The translations under genes were made by a program, and so were the position numbers. Shown here piece by piece: positions 11,580-23,990 of a DNA stretch of 64,000 nt. The notes under the pieces were generated by a model, which saw nothing but the letters and a program-made list of their open reading frames with translations, did no database searches and was not told the origin of the DNA. Positions within the stretch are counted from its first letter, which is position 1. Every line of letters starts with the position of its first letter. Source of the DNA: Sipunculus nudus (lineage: Eukaryota > Annelida > Sipuncula > Golfingiida > Sipunculidae); the NCBI GenBank assembly GCA_026874595.1, contig CM049315.1, positions 20,109,664 to 20,173,663 on the forward strand, given 5' to 3'.

Positions 11580-13990
11580 TTACCATTCTTCAATCACAAG
11601 GTCTCCATGTTCAAAGTCTTCTCGTAGGTTATAGCTATAAACAGTATCTTCTTCCCCATCATACACTATATTGTACCACTGAGGAAAACCCGGGACCTGA
11701 AAAAAACATTGCATATACTAACGTAAAAAATAATGTTTGCATTAAATATTTTTATATATTATATATTATATATTATATATTATACAGTCTTCAGCAGATT
11801 CAGAAAAGAACAGGACATTAATAATCAAATATTATACCTATATAGTATTGTTGTAAAGGGGATATAAACACCAGCTACATAGGAAATTAAAAATCACAGG
11901 AAAAGGAGGCAAGCAACCAGGTGAGGTGACTTGGTTCAAATCTGCAGTAAACCAGGTAAACAAAATATGACATTAAGGGGTATTCCTGGGATGTAACTCT
12001 ACCCTGATACCATTCATCTGAATCCTGAACAAGTGGCGCACACTTTTCCCCACAAGCAGGGCCTAGTCTCCCCTTTCATTTTCATTTTGTGTATTTACAC
12101 ATGAGTTTTCAACTAAATGCTCAAGATTTTTCATTAACTCCTGCCATTTTAGATTCTCTCTTTTACCACTTAGTTCATCTACCTTTGTAAATATATATAC
12201 ACTTTTATTAGGAGGAACTTGTTTTAAAACATTTTTTTCTGAACCGCAGCTGAGCTTTCAGAGCTTCTGTTTTATCTGAATTTGTCTTTAAAGATTCCAG
12301 ACGGTTCTGTATATCATCTGGTGTCTGCCACAATCCCCAAAATATTATGTCCTCAGTTTCCAGCTCTCTGTCTCTTATATACTTGGCTCTCTTTAATTCT
12401 GCACTTTTTTGCTCATCTTGGAGTTTTCCCTGTCTTAATTTATATATTTCCTCTCTTCGCTCTTTAAAATTTTCCCCGAGTTTGGGAACTCCTTGTCTGG
12501 CTGCCTGAAGTAGGCTTATCTGGGTTTCAGGAGTTTTATCACACAGCCACTCCATGGTTTTATTTTGAGAAAAACTAAGGTATGCTTCAGCAGCTAAAGT
12601 TGACACATTTGGTTTGAAACGTAACAACTAATCAAAATAACCAAACATAAACTCAACAAACTTGTTATGTTTTGCAACACTATGTGACTGCTCCATTTGC
12701 AAATGACATGGATCTGCATATTTCCCTCCCGGGAGATGATCACGAAACTCATTTGAAATCGTTTTAACTAACGCTGACAACAGAATGTTCAAAATCAGTA
12801 TTGTGTTGGAATCCGTGCTAGATGTTGCAACTAAAGATGCAAAAATAGCATCTTCCTTGACTGGTACATCAACGAATGGTGCATTTCTCCCTTAATGAAT
12901 TTGTCTAAATTCTCTAAGGCAGATTGTATAAATGTTATAAGATCTAAATATTTCTGATTCATTTCTAAGATATGAAGATCCTTTTTCTCCAATAAATTCC
13001 ATAATAGAGTTGTAATAAATTTTGAGACGAGACCAAGTGCACGGCAACCTGCCACAAGGAACTCATCTTGTTTAACAGTTTGAGTAAGCTGGTTTAAAGG
13101 ATGGAATTTTAAAAATTCCAACATTTTATCATGCAAAAATATATATAACCAGCATTGGTAAACAAAATATTAAATCTTTTACCCCTAAATGGGGTTAGAG
13201 GCATAGAATGCAATTTGCTGTCATTTAACAAATCAGTACAATATATTTTAAAAGGGCCATGACACCCTGATTTCTCATCTGCTCCACGAGCAAAAGTTTT
13301 ACAAGCCAGACGGACGAGACTAAAGGTGCGCCCTTCACCTTTTTTTCAGATTAATGTCATTCACAGTACTTCTGTTAGAGTCATAGTGACCTGATTCAAA
13401 ATTATTAAACGTTTCTTTAGCGGTTTCTGCCATATGAACTAAACTGTGAAGACCACAAAAAAGTTACACATTTTCTCTACAGAAAGTCTGTCAGTTTCAC
13501 AAAGCTTATCATAATTATTTGTAAACGAAGGCGAGGTTTCTTTTCTGATTTTTTCCAACAAATCATTAAATTTAGTTTCAGTAGCAGCTCTGTCACTCAT
13601 AGTATTTCTTATATTAATTAATATTTGTTGAGACACTGGATTATCAGACTGATCAATACAGTTGTCAATATCTGACAAAATATTTTTAAAGGTTTCCAGT
13701 GTGTCTCTTGCAGATTTAGTTGGAAGATCTCTCAAACCCAGAACATAGTATGTGCCAGGAGAATCAGAGGTGGCATAAGCACCGTATTTATGACCATATT
13801 AAGAGGTTTCATCTGTATATATTCAAGTATTTGATTTACTTGGCAGCACCTCGCTTATCTGTTTTTGGGATAGCCATAACCGTTGGATATTCATATTTGA
13901 AATTGTAGATGGGGATGGCAACCTATTTGCTTTCATGCCAGCCAAGTTTAAACAAGATTCTACAACTGGTGAAATGTGTTTAGTACTAAC
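11580..13990 (-). pseudogene. Decayed gene of a multicopy animal protein family with Tudor-like C-terminus
   Basis: Read on the minus strand, one protein can be followed through about 2.4 kb by switching frame. Landmarks in order: VSTKHISPVVES (near 13990), LSQKQISEVLPSKSN, YGHKYGAYATSDSPGTYYVL (near 13770), SDRAATETKFNDLLEKI, PLTPFRGKRFNILF, CRALGLVSKF, HLPGGKYADP (near 12730), SFSQNKTMEWL, LLVGKSVRHLF, then last-exon VPGFPQWYNIVYDGEEDTVY. I recall this order from uncharacterised multicopy proteins of molluscs, cnidarians and fish; their function is unknown to me. The final exon (11580-11696, stop TAA) follows a good TTTTTTTCAG acceptor, and the preceding exon ends VTSQ at 11986 where the donor reads GA instead of GT. 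Stops at 13823-13825, 13799-13801, 12628-12630 and 12063-12065, plus at least five frameshifts, show it is dead. The retained intron position rules out a processed copy. The N-terminus beyond 13990 is uncertain. Confidence 0.7.
11751..11784. repeat. TATAT-type microsatellite within the pseudogene intron
   Basis: Repeated TATTATA units between the two last exons of the minus-strand pseudogene. Confidence 0.8.
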
Positions 13991-14187
13991 ATGATGTCAT
14001 CTTATTTTTTATGAAAGAGATTTTAAACTTAAAGCTAATTGGTGGCCATAAAACTGGACTTGCATATATACCCATGATGCTTATACATCCCTAGCTTTTA
14101 TATGACAGCAATTGTAAAAAAAAATAAAGAATTTGCATGCGGATTTGTCATTTCATAATAGATATCTTTATGAGATTTTAAAGTGAT

Positions 14188-14204
14188 GGGGGGGGGGGGG
14201 GGGG
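14188..14204. repeat. Poly-G tract (17)
   Basis: Uninterrupted run of G flanked by GTGAT on the left and TGATG on the right. Confidence 0.9.
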
Positions 14205-14328
14205 TGATGTTGAGACCACACGTTTGTTTACATGGTGCGTCTTGTAACATTTATACAGAAGGCTTTTAGATGTTAATATAATATGCTGTAACTATATTTC
14301 ATTACAGAAATGTTTCACATTAAGCAGG

Positions 14329-14330
<2 letters not shown>

Positions 14331-14361
<31 letters not shown>

Positions 14362-14444
14362 CAACCTGGTCCATATATGCTTAACAATATAATTCTTATC
14401 CCGTAACAAGTTTCGTCTCTCTGTTTTCTTTATGAAATTTATAT

Positions 14445-14484
<40 letters not shown>
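14331..14484. repeat. Two TA microsatellites
   Basis: (TA)n at 14331-14359 and (AT)n at 14449-14484, about 90 bases apart. The open frame reading through them on the minus strand is Ile-Tyr repeat sequence, not a protein gene. Confidence 0.9.
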
Positions 14485-14486
<2 letters not shown>

Positions 14487-14499
14487 CATTATGCAGAAT

Positions 14500-16607
14500 A
14501 AATAATATTTTTTTTATAAAACTGAAATCACACCCAAAATAAGATGTATTTTTTTTTAAACCGAAAAAAATCTTCATATTAAACAATTTGTTGACTTAAG
14601 AAAAGTTCCTAGGGTACTCCGGCAGGATTTAAAACCCACCAGACTTCCAGTGTACAGATATGCGCTTCCGGGATCTCATTATTTGGCTGAGGATCGTCAA
14701 CATTTACCGTAAAGATACGTTTTAATTCCGCTTACCAGATGTTGTTTATCACTGCAAGCAACGGCCGTTTGGGCCCGCTTCAGCCGTTCCCTCCGATTGA
14801 TTACTGTCAAAAAGGCCGTGACATCCGAAAAATCGTACGCCAAAGTATCGCACAAGACATTTTTTAACGTTTTTCGCACAGGTTATCAATTATTTCTCAT
14901 AAAATATTTATTCAGTATTTATTTTTTCATCCGGCAATGTACATTAGGCAGAATAGGATATCAAATATGGCGGCTCCCATTGTGAGCGCTATTAATGGTT
15001 TAATGGTTATTTTGAAAATGATAAGTGACAGAAATCTTCACCCAGTATATATATTTATAAAATCAGCTAACATATATTTTATTTTACACTGTGTGATGGT
15101 GGCAAAATAAGCTAAACCGGGCTTGTAATCCTGTTTTCTTCAAAGAGATTTTCAGAAATACAAGTAGAAGTTTTCCAACTACAGTCCCATGTCAGTAAAT
15201 ATTTATTTGAAACTAGCTATGCAGTTTAATCATGGAAAACATGTAATAATGTAGAAAATAAATCGTGAATGTGAATATTATCCTATTTCATTGTTATTTC
15301 ATTTAGGAAGTACATTCAGTTTATAAATCACACATCACACAGTACGTTAAATTTACCATGTGAGCCTATCTTGTTTGTAATTTGTTAAATTTGTATTTCA
15401 TGTTTTCTCGGTGTCTCTGAAAATGTTTTCATTCTATCCTCCTAATTTAGATGTTTATTGAATTTTATGCGATTTTTTAAACATCAATTACCAGTAACTT
15501 GTGTTAATGTTGGTAATTAGAGAATCAGAACTGGTGAGAGATGCTAGTACATGGCAGCTGAGTGGTCTGGCTACTTCAGTGTACGCCTGCCTGCTTCGGT
15601 GACATAAGGCAAACCTTATGGTGAAGTGTGTCACACAGGCACAGGTTATGAAGGAATCAAAGGTCCAAGAGAACCCATTTGAGAGGTCATAATCAAGGCC
15701 ATACAAGTATCTTACTAGAGAATGATACTTTGGAAATGTGTGCCATATGGAATTTTATTACTATACCCTTATATTCCGAGGAGGTATCCCTTCTGTTGGC
15801 ATGGTGACTGTGGAGTTTTGTGTAAGAATCGAGTTATAGCCCGCATGTTTAAAGCAGGCCCTACAACACTGATCTCGTGATCCGGAACTCTTCACATTGC
15901 ATATTTGACATAAATAATACTTACATATAGATAAGGGGCCACAATGTTATAAAGGCGCAAATAGTTACAAAGGTAACATGTTTTGCTGTGTCCATATAGT
16001 ACTCTTGTTAAACTGGGAGTGAACATTATTTTAAGCCAAAGTTAATATACTGCAGTCACTTAATGTGCAAATAACATATTCGTACTCTTTGACTTGGTAC
16101 AACCGCGCGTCTTTAAACATTTCACCCTCTTATATCATGTTTCTGGTCACAAAATTTGTTGGGAAACGATTGTTTGGTGTTTCCTAATCGTGAAATACTT
16201 CTCAGAGAGTACAAATTTCTTAAATAGTTTGTGAGAAGTTACCTCTAAGTATGTGGACTCACCAGATTGAGCCCTTAAAAACAGTGTCCTTCTTATACGG
16301 CACTTGGCATTTTAAGCAGATCACAACTTGTACTGCAAACTGATGCTGTCATGTGACAGATTTGATTAGGTACTTTGTCAAACAATGAAAATCTATAACA
16401 GTAATACCGTTTACACAGAAGCCTCTGTATCTAAGTTTCCTTCTGGATATCCGTACTTCTGCATCATTTAGTTGAATACTAACTGAGACTCCATTTCCGT
16501 AAACTAATGACAAACCACAAGTAATACCTTCCCTTTGATTCTGCGACGTTATACTTTAATTAAGGATTGAACCGATAATTAGGTATTGTGAAAAACGATG
16601 GCCCACA
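14500..16607. other. Noncoding region, nothing recognised
   Basis: No supported exon. An AATATGGCGGC sequence near 14967 resembles a YY1 site, too little to call a promoter. The small open frames lack splice context. Confidence 0.45.
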
Positions 16608-16752
16608 AAATGTGTATTGAATTCGCATCCTTTTTACTCAAAAGGTTCTTACCCATATTTAAAAAAGGATTTTTTTACACGTTCTAAATGTCTGTTTATA
16701 CCACAGAAACCTGAACACGAGAAGAAAAAAGACATATAAAAATTAAAATTAT
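16608..16752 (+). repeat. Dispersed duplicate A of a ~150-bp block
   Basis: Aligns collinearly with 20946-21096. Shared stretches include AAATGTGT, TATCCTTT or CATCCTTT, ACCACAG-AACCTGAA-ACGA, GACA-CATATAA or GACATATAA, and AAATTATC. Divergence is substantial, so it is an old repeat or duplication. Confidence 0.6.
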
Positions 16753-19700
16753 CAATTTAAACTTAAATTCATCATGTTAAGGCATACTTAATAAATGTTT
16801 GATGAAGATGCATTTCACGAGAAATTACGGCTGATCACCAATTTTGCCCTGTGGATTTTATGTAAATATGCAATAGGATTCAATTCGACCGTTCCAAAAG
16901 TCTGTCTAATTTAAACGGGTGGGTTTTAATAACAGACTACAGTAGACTTCTTGCCGGTAATGACTGCAAATATTGGTATGAAATGTCGCTATTAAATCAA
17001 AATATTACGGGTCTTCACAGGGAATTATGCATGTTTTACGACACAGAACTTTTCCCTCGGGTGTTAGTTTCAGGACGGACTGCGTTAAAATGTTATTAAT
17101 AATAGATGCTTTAAGTTACCCTTTTGCCGAAAGCGCTGATAATTGAATTTTAAATTTATACTCTCACAGACTACTTTATCACCCTGTTTTGCATGTCATA
17201 TATCTGTCCTAAAGCTTTAATGGTGGGCACTACAGTTTCTTTACACAGCTACGGGAAAATTAAACGAATAAAAAGCAGCTAATTTTCTGTTCTAAATACC
17301 AGTCTTATTTTAAAACATTATACAGTCTTCTACTACAACCTTTTACACTTTTCTTTTGTGCATGTGCTAATGTATGGAATTTGTTGAGGCCGTCTTGATT
17401 TCCCAGGGTTTCATTTCTTGTTTGAAAATAATGAGAGGTGCAAATGATTCAAGGTCACCAATAACTATATAAAATTCTTTAATTATAATTCATGCCTCTA
17501 AAAAATCCTTAGAGAAAAATATGTAACGGATTCAGAGAAGTGCATTGCATGAAGGACCATAATTGATAATCTTTTGTCGGTATTTGAAAATAATAATAAA
17601 TATGTTGCTTTAGAAATGGAAGGGCTATGAGAGAATCATTTCAAGCAGTTTACCTTCAAATAATTCTGTTTATATTAATTTATGGAGTCTTCCCGCGTAG
17701 TAATATTGAAAGTTTGTAAAACTTTGCATACAAAATCAGAAAATTTAATGAAATACAATTATGACTTTTTCAGGATTTTTTTTCTCAAAAAATTGAGATT
17801 AAACATTTAATTCATCAAAAACATTTTGCGGGAAGCATCTGTTTGTTATAGCTCCAATTATGTATAGTGAAAGATTATTGGCCGTTTTCATATAGGAAAT
17901 GCATTTAAATCAGAGACGTAAAAAAAATACCGTAAGCATCTGCGTCATTTGTGCAAGTCACAGCTGTCAATTATTAGTTTGTAAGAGTATCGTTTTAGCT
18001 GTCTTTATGGAACAGTAAATTTTAAAGTAATTCTGCAGCTTCCTTTAAAACATATTTACTTTCGAACTTACTGTATCGGCATTTCACTTATTTACGAGCA
18101 GTTCAACGCGCTGTTACAATAACAAAAGTATTGTCATAGGTTAATTATGATTGGCGCATGGTACATGCTCAGTAATATACGTTCTTTTATCCACTTAGTC
18201 ACTGGGTCCTGAAAGAATTAGAAAGCCCATGTTCTAAAATTTAATATTCAACTGTTGTTTGTCGCATAAAACGTGTATTTCCAATAATGCCTCTTATTTG
18301 ATATGGTGACGCAGTTTCAAAATGTTGTGACGGTAATAAAGATTGAACATCGTTCCGTTCTTTGTTCTAATATTAGGAAGGCTTAAGCCATGAAATCTTT
18401 GACCGTTCCACATCAATCATCATATAAGCAATCTGAGGATGACTTTGATTCTTCAAATTTGAAAACTTCCCTATAGAAATAACGTGTACCAGCTTTTAAA
18501 AACGTGTACTGGATGATGGAGTTTTTGGAGTAAAAACAGCTTCAGCCTTCAAACATGGATTTTTTTGATTATGTGAAGTCAACAGCGTAATAAGTTCTAA
18601 TTAATTAGGGAATTTAAATTTTAAGAAGATAGGGTTGTGACTGGTTAAGGTCAGGGTTTATGTCGTTTATTGCAAAATATAAAAGTCTAATAAATTACCG
18701 CTTTAATATATATACATATACTCACATTCCTCATCATTAAAATTTATAATTTAAATTTACCATTAAATGTAATACGATGGTAGTTAATCATATATTCATA
18801 CACCAAGGGTGAATATATACAAGACCAAGCTTTTTGGCAGGTTTAACTCGGCTAATATATACAAATGGAGTTAGCTAAAACCAATGCGCTCATTGTGTTC
18901 AGAAACAATTGGAGATAACTTAGAAAATCCGATACAAGTATAAGGCGATTGCCATAAATAGGTCATGCGCCAAAGACACTTCATCACAGTGGAGTATTAA
19001 GCAGTTTCAGATGTGATTCCATGGTGCAATCCTCACGCGGTGCCATCTTTCTTTCACCATAATCTTTGATTTCTTTCGCTGCTATATTTAACGATTATCT
19101 ATGGCTGCCATGTAAAATCTCAGTAAAACGTTATGTAATATATCGCAGCATTGGACGAACATGCCACGATTTTAAGAAGGTTTTTACCTTTAAGCTGTTT
19201 ACGACGGTGTTTGATCTCCCGGGACCACTTCACACACGAAGCAGCTATCAGTTATTTTTTACGATTTCCTGTGAGATGCCAACACCCATTTAAAAAATAG
19301 AACTACAAAAAAATGATTACCTGGGACTACAAGATCTGTCTACGCTTCAAGTGGCCATATGATATGGTAGAGGTCTAGATAAGATATTTTTACTGTGATA
19401 CAGATGTTTTAATGTGCCATCGTTTATAACAATAGTATCAGAGCGCTCTTTAGAGCGTCACAGAATTTTTTTTAATATCAAGAAATCGAGTAAGTGGTCA
19501 GGAAAAGGAAACGCTGTATAAAGCAGCGTTCTTACCTCAGACGTTTCTTCATTGAAGACGATTTTTCAGTTTAAGGACACATTTGAAGTTGTACAAGTCT
19601 GGACCGGACTTCGTATATAGCCTGTCAAAAAGAATTAGAAACATAGTACACCATAATAGTCAAAATATTAAGACCTGGATTAAAATAATCCTAAAACTCC

Positions 19701-19840
19701 ATATTTATCCTTAATCTCAATGATCATATCTGGAGTTTGATTGTTTGTGACCATTTTTTTCTATGGTAAAACACTTGTCCTTTACGTACCGTGATTGAGA
19801 TGTTCCTCCACGCATGTTGTCATTCTAACTTTTTATCCTA
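16753..19840. other. Noncoding region, nothing recognised
   Basis: AT-rich sequence without an open frame above about 75 codons, without tandem repeats and without recognisable transposon ends. The only local structure I noted is the small palindrome CGCTCTTTAGAGCG near 19444. Confidence 0.45.
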
Positions 19841-20493
19841 TTGCGTATTGATTCTAGATTACCTATGTAAAAATCTATTATTTCTACAGAAACAAAAGAG
19901 ATTCATACAGTTTTATAATTAATGGGATACTGCGTATATTTTCCCATGATAAAATATCTGTGCCTTGGTTCTCTCCGAGTTGATTGCTACTTTGCTAAGA
20001 ATGATGTCATATTGTGTGACAATCTTTTAATGAAACGTTGTCTGTAGATATTATGTTAATTTTCTGCTGTGAGATTAAACTAGGTTACATTGAACATTCG
20101 TCATAGATCATATAAAAAATGAATCATCATTTGCAAACAACACTATAATTGAAGAAAGTGCCCGTGTTTTACCATTCCTTTTTATAGTTTAATCACAACA
20201 TACAATGGGAAACCGTAAGATGTGTTCGCTTATCGTGGAGAATATTTAAGTTAAGAAATCGTGCTTTTGGACAAAAATATCTTAGCATAGAGCAGATTGC
20301 CATGAAAGACGCGCGGCGTATGAAATGCATGATTAGATCTTCTAAGCAAAATTGGTTACTGGTGAACACTTGGCGCAAAATCAACACATCAGTTTCATTA
20401 TCAGCAGGTCGCCTGAAACAAAAATACCTCAAAATGTCCCGATAAATAAAAATATTGGTCTTACAGACAATTAAAACCAACGATAAACATCAT
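19841..20493 (+). repeat. Dispersed duplicate, copy A (~650 bp)
   Basis: Collinear with 23991-24450. Shared blocks in order: TTGATTCTAGATTA, ACTGCGTATATTTT, TTGATTACTACTTTGCT or TTGATTGCTACTTTGCT, GTCATATTGTGTGACA, ACAATG, ATCTTAGCATAGA, CCATGAAAG, ATTGGTT.CT..TGAACA, TGTCC.GATAAA, CTTACAGACA and ATCATCAT. Copy A is longer through internal indels. Matching fragments of open frame on the minus strand follow from DNA homology and are not evidence of a gene. Confidence 0.7.
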
Positions 20494-20945
20494 GAAGTGG
20501 AAATGCCGCTTACACTTGACACCTATATGAGAGCACAAATGAGGATTTGTTCCCTTTCATCCGAGAGTTCAAATGGTTTTCCACAGCCATCGAACCATTT
20601 GGCTGTCAGACCACAGCCTAAATAGTAATTAGACTCTTAGTCTGCCCGTTCGTCACTGCGGATGTACTATTGTGATCAGGTTTTATGGCCGTCCGTCCGA
20701 TCAATCGGACAGCCCAGAAAATCTATACTAATATGTAAATGGTCAGGTTTAGAACCCCATTATCTCAAGAAACGTTCAAGATGTTACCCTAACTCTTTTG
20801 TCGGACCATTGGGCTGTGAGATCAAAGGACCATTTTGCCACATGGACGTCAGATTAAAGACCTTGGCGCAAATACGCAGGACCCATCTAATAGAGGTGAC
20901 CAAACTGATAGGGATATCGATGTTCATTTGTTGATGTGTCAGCGA

Positions 20946-21096
20946 AATGTGTGTTGATTTTGTATCCTTTCCGCTTAAAATGGAAGTTTCTAACCTATAT
21001 TCAAAATATCATCTCATACATGTTTTATATCCCTGTTAATACCACAGCAACCTGAAAACGAATGGAAAAAAACAGACACATATAACCATTCAAATT
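20946..21096 (+). repeat. Dispersed duplicate B of the ~150-bp block
   Basis: Second copy of the block at 16608-16752. It ends about 17 bases before the truncated LTR-like segment that starts at 21114, which suggests that segment inserted at or next to this repeat. Confidence 0.6.
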
Positions 21097-21113
21097 ATCT
21101 TTTTTGTTTTAAA

Positions 21114-21440
21114 GGACTTGTTGAGCTGTGACAGTGGTGGTATCAATAAAAGCCTAGGATCCTGGTACTGTACACTATTTATTATACTGTGTAATTGTGT
21201 TGATTTACTGTTATACTGTTGTTATACTGTGTAATTGTATTGATTAAGTGAATTGTAATGTTAGGGTTGTTTTAAGAATAAATTATAATTATTTGGTAAC
21301 AAAAAACACTGACTGCTTTATTCATTCCCCTAGACATTTCACACTGCCTAGTGTTACAGAATCTGATTTTTATTTTTCTCCGTAACAAAATTTATGCTTG
21401 TCACGACTACGTGATCTGTTGTTATTAGGTTCCGTAACAA
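21114..21440 (+). mobile_element. LTR-like retroelement segment, copy 2 (5' truncated)
   Basis: Homologous to 929-1226 including AATAAA at 21277-21282 and the CTGCCTAGTGTTACAGAATC stretch. It lacks the TATA and heat-shock-element promoter found upstream of copy 1, and contains an extra AATAAAAGCCTAG near 21145 plus a partly duplicated TACTGTGTAATTGT stretch. It therefore looks like an inactive remnant. Confidence 0.45.
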
Positions 21441-22075
21441 CATGTTTCGATACGACATCTTCAAAAACAATAACTTAATGGTTCACTTTAAAAGCGTAAC
21501 AGAAATGGTTCCATATCAAGTTATCCAGTTAATTGTCAGGCAAAAGAAACGCAGTATATCGGCGTACTTCCTTAAAGGCTTTTTTTTCGATGAAGGTTGT
21601 TGCCAGTTTACGGACACAGCTGAAGTTGTACAAGAATGGACCGGGCCGGGCTCTGTACATCGCCCTGAGTGAGCTGCAAATAAGGCATTTGGTAGACCAT
21701 AGTATTCAAATAAAGGGAAATCTGAAGTAAAACTACGACAAATCTCCCCAGTCCAGCTAAAGATTTAAGTTTTCATACCTACAGTTTGATTTTTTTTATC
21801 ATTTGTTTCACTGATATACCTTAAATTCCTGAAAGGCCCCTTGTCACGTCACGTCAACGAGTCCCTACCGTGTTTTTCTTTGGCCAAATGTGGACTTTTC
21901 GAAAAGGGCTTCGGCCGGACATTGTTAACTCGGAGGAGCCTCGTCAGTAATTTACCAGCTCGTACGGGAGCTCGTCGCTCTTTAGTTCGGCGAAAGGTTT
22001 GCTCGGTAGCAGCTTGAAAAAAGAATCACAGGGGTCCCCAGCGAGTACCGCTAGGAGATCTTTTGGATCGTCCGC

Positions 22076-22226
22076 AGTTTCCAGTCGCCTGAACTCTGCC
22101 AGGACACTGCTGACATGTCCAGACTAGTTGGGCGGTAGTTAAAGCTAAGGAGTCCGAAGTTTCCAGTCGCCTGAACTCTGCCAGGACACTGCTGACAGGT
22201 CCAAACTAGTCGGGCGGTAGTTAAAG
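22076..22226. repeat. 82-bp direct tandem duplication
   Basis: Copies start at 22076 and 22158, each beginning AGTTTCCAGTCGCCTGAACT and ending GGCGGTAGTTAAAG, with few differences. The surrounding 21890-22310 is noticeably more GC-rich than the rest and rich in CTCGTC and GGAG motifs; I cannot assign a function. Confidence 0.85.
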
Positions 22227-22558
22227 AGTTTAAGAGCGTCGGACGAGTTCCGAACGATGTTCGGAGGAGGCTCGGACCTGCTTCCAACGACGTCCTGTCG
22301 GGCCCCATTTACATTTCAGGTGTAGAAAAAATCTTTGGACTCGGACGGGCCTCGATACTATTGTGACCACAATATATAACAAGTGACCCATGGGTCATGA
22401 CGCTCAGCAGACCGGGAAGAGACTTGCAAAAGGAAATTTAAACATCTGAATGGTAGTATATAACCATTCAGCTGAAGCATCAAACAGATTAACCAACAGG
22501 CTGAGATTGTGTCTGTATTAATATATCTCAAAATTAGAGAAAAAATGCGTAAACGTAT

Positions 22559-23519
22559 AGGTGGCTCCACCAGTCTGCAGAAACTAATAAAAACACTTAA
22601 TGGTCAATATCCATGCAAAGAAGCATGGTGGTCTCTGGATTAGTTGTTCAGATACTTCAGCTTTTGTATCAAATTTTCCATTATTCTGAGGGATACTTCG
22701 GAGTCCTATAGCTTAAAGGATATGGGTAACAGAGACCTAATTTCAGGTTTCCACAGACATTTTCATGGGCCTCCTTGCATGACAAGAATGAAGATTCTAG
22801 GTCCAGTTGTTACGATTTGTACCCTTTTGACAGATAACCACATCTTTAAAGGTCTCAAAAATAGAGAAAATAATTTGTAAAAATTTGAAAAAAAATAGAG
22901 GTGGCGCACCCAGTCTGCTGAAACTGATGGAACACATCATGATCAATATGTATGCCAAAAATCATGAGCATCAGTGTTGTAGTTATTGTTATATGGGTAA
23001 CAGAGACCTAATTTCAGGTTTTCTTGGAGATTTTTCATGGGTCTCCCTGTGTGTAAAGAATGAAGTTTCTAGGTCTGTTGTTATGATTTGTGCCCTGTTA
23101 ACAGATGTTCATATCTTTAAAGGTCTCAAAAAAAGACAAAACAATTCGTAAAAAATCGAAAAATACAGGTAGCGCCACCAGTCTACAGAAACTGATGGAA
23201 CATCTCATGATCAATATGTATGCCAAAAATCATGACCATCAGTGATGTAGTTAATGAGATATTGAAGTTTTGTATGAAATTTTTGACTATTCTGGGGGGT
23301 ACTTTGGGGCCCCATAGCTAGAAGGATATGGGTAACAGAGACCTAATTCCAGGTTTCCAAGGAGATTTTTCATGGACCTTTCTGGATGTAAAGTAAGAAG
23401 ATTCCAGGTCCAGTAGTTACGATTTGTGCCTTGTTAACGGACAGTCGACCGGATGGCCGGACGGACGACGGACAAAGAGTGATCGCTATAGCTCAGATGA
23501 CTTACAGTCAGCTGAGCTA
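22559..23519 (+). mobile_element. Repeat family with internal tandem units and a 3' hairpin end
   Basis: Three diverged units begin AGGTGGC or AGGTAGC at 22559, 22899 and 23167. Each carries CAGTCT.C.GAAACT, GGGTAACAGAGACCTAATT, TTTTCATGG and GATTTGT.CC. The last unit ends in a CGGACGGACGACGGAC run, GATCGCTATAGCTCAG and a near-perfect hairpin (23489-23519: 14-base arms with one mismatch and a 3-base loop), then AAAAA. The same end occurs inverted at 48023-48053, and related internal pieces lie at 53227-53430 and 54470-54660. A 3' hairpin ending CTAA recalls Helitron ends, but the hairpin overlaps the CTAA instead of lying 10-12 bases before it, so the class is open. Confidence 0.6.
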
Positions 23520-23990
23520 AAAATATACGGATATCGGCCGGCTTTTTAAAAATGGGCGAGAAAAGTCGACCGATTTAAAATAACCAGCTCGGCAGGTAAT
23601 GTGACTTAAGCTTTAATAGACTTGCAACTCGCATTACGTGCCTGACCCTGCATCCATGTTTTCAACTGGTCGTTGAAACAAGGCTTGGTCAATAAGGCCT
23701 GATTTTCTTCAACCAATTACAAATAAAATAGTTTTGGCATCGATCCTTGTACAAAAGTTTTTTGCAGTAAATCGTAGGAAATTGTGACATATCAAAGCGT
23801 AGAAATCATATAGAATTAGATCACACCGTGTAGGGGCTTAATGTACAAACAGGGTCACAGCCGGTAATTACTCGTTTGCTTAATTCACCTGGGACATCAC
23901 AGTGTATTCGTGATAAATAAACTCGAGACCCAGAGCCCCAGTTTCAAACCAAGTGCTCTGCAAACATATTCCGCTCATGTTTCATATTAT

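Noticed and set aside
12282-12467. Plus-strand frame inside the pseudogene
   Set aside because: Antisense shadow of the minus-strand family sequence.
14320-14586. 88-codon Ile/Tyr-rich frame
   Set aside because: Translation of two TA microsatellites.
929-21440. A single full-length 20-kb LTR retrotransposon between the two LTR-like segments
   Set aside because: Segments differ too much and are unequal in extent, no gag-pol remains lie between, and other repeats and a pseudogene occupy the interval.
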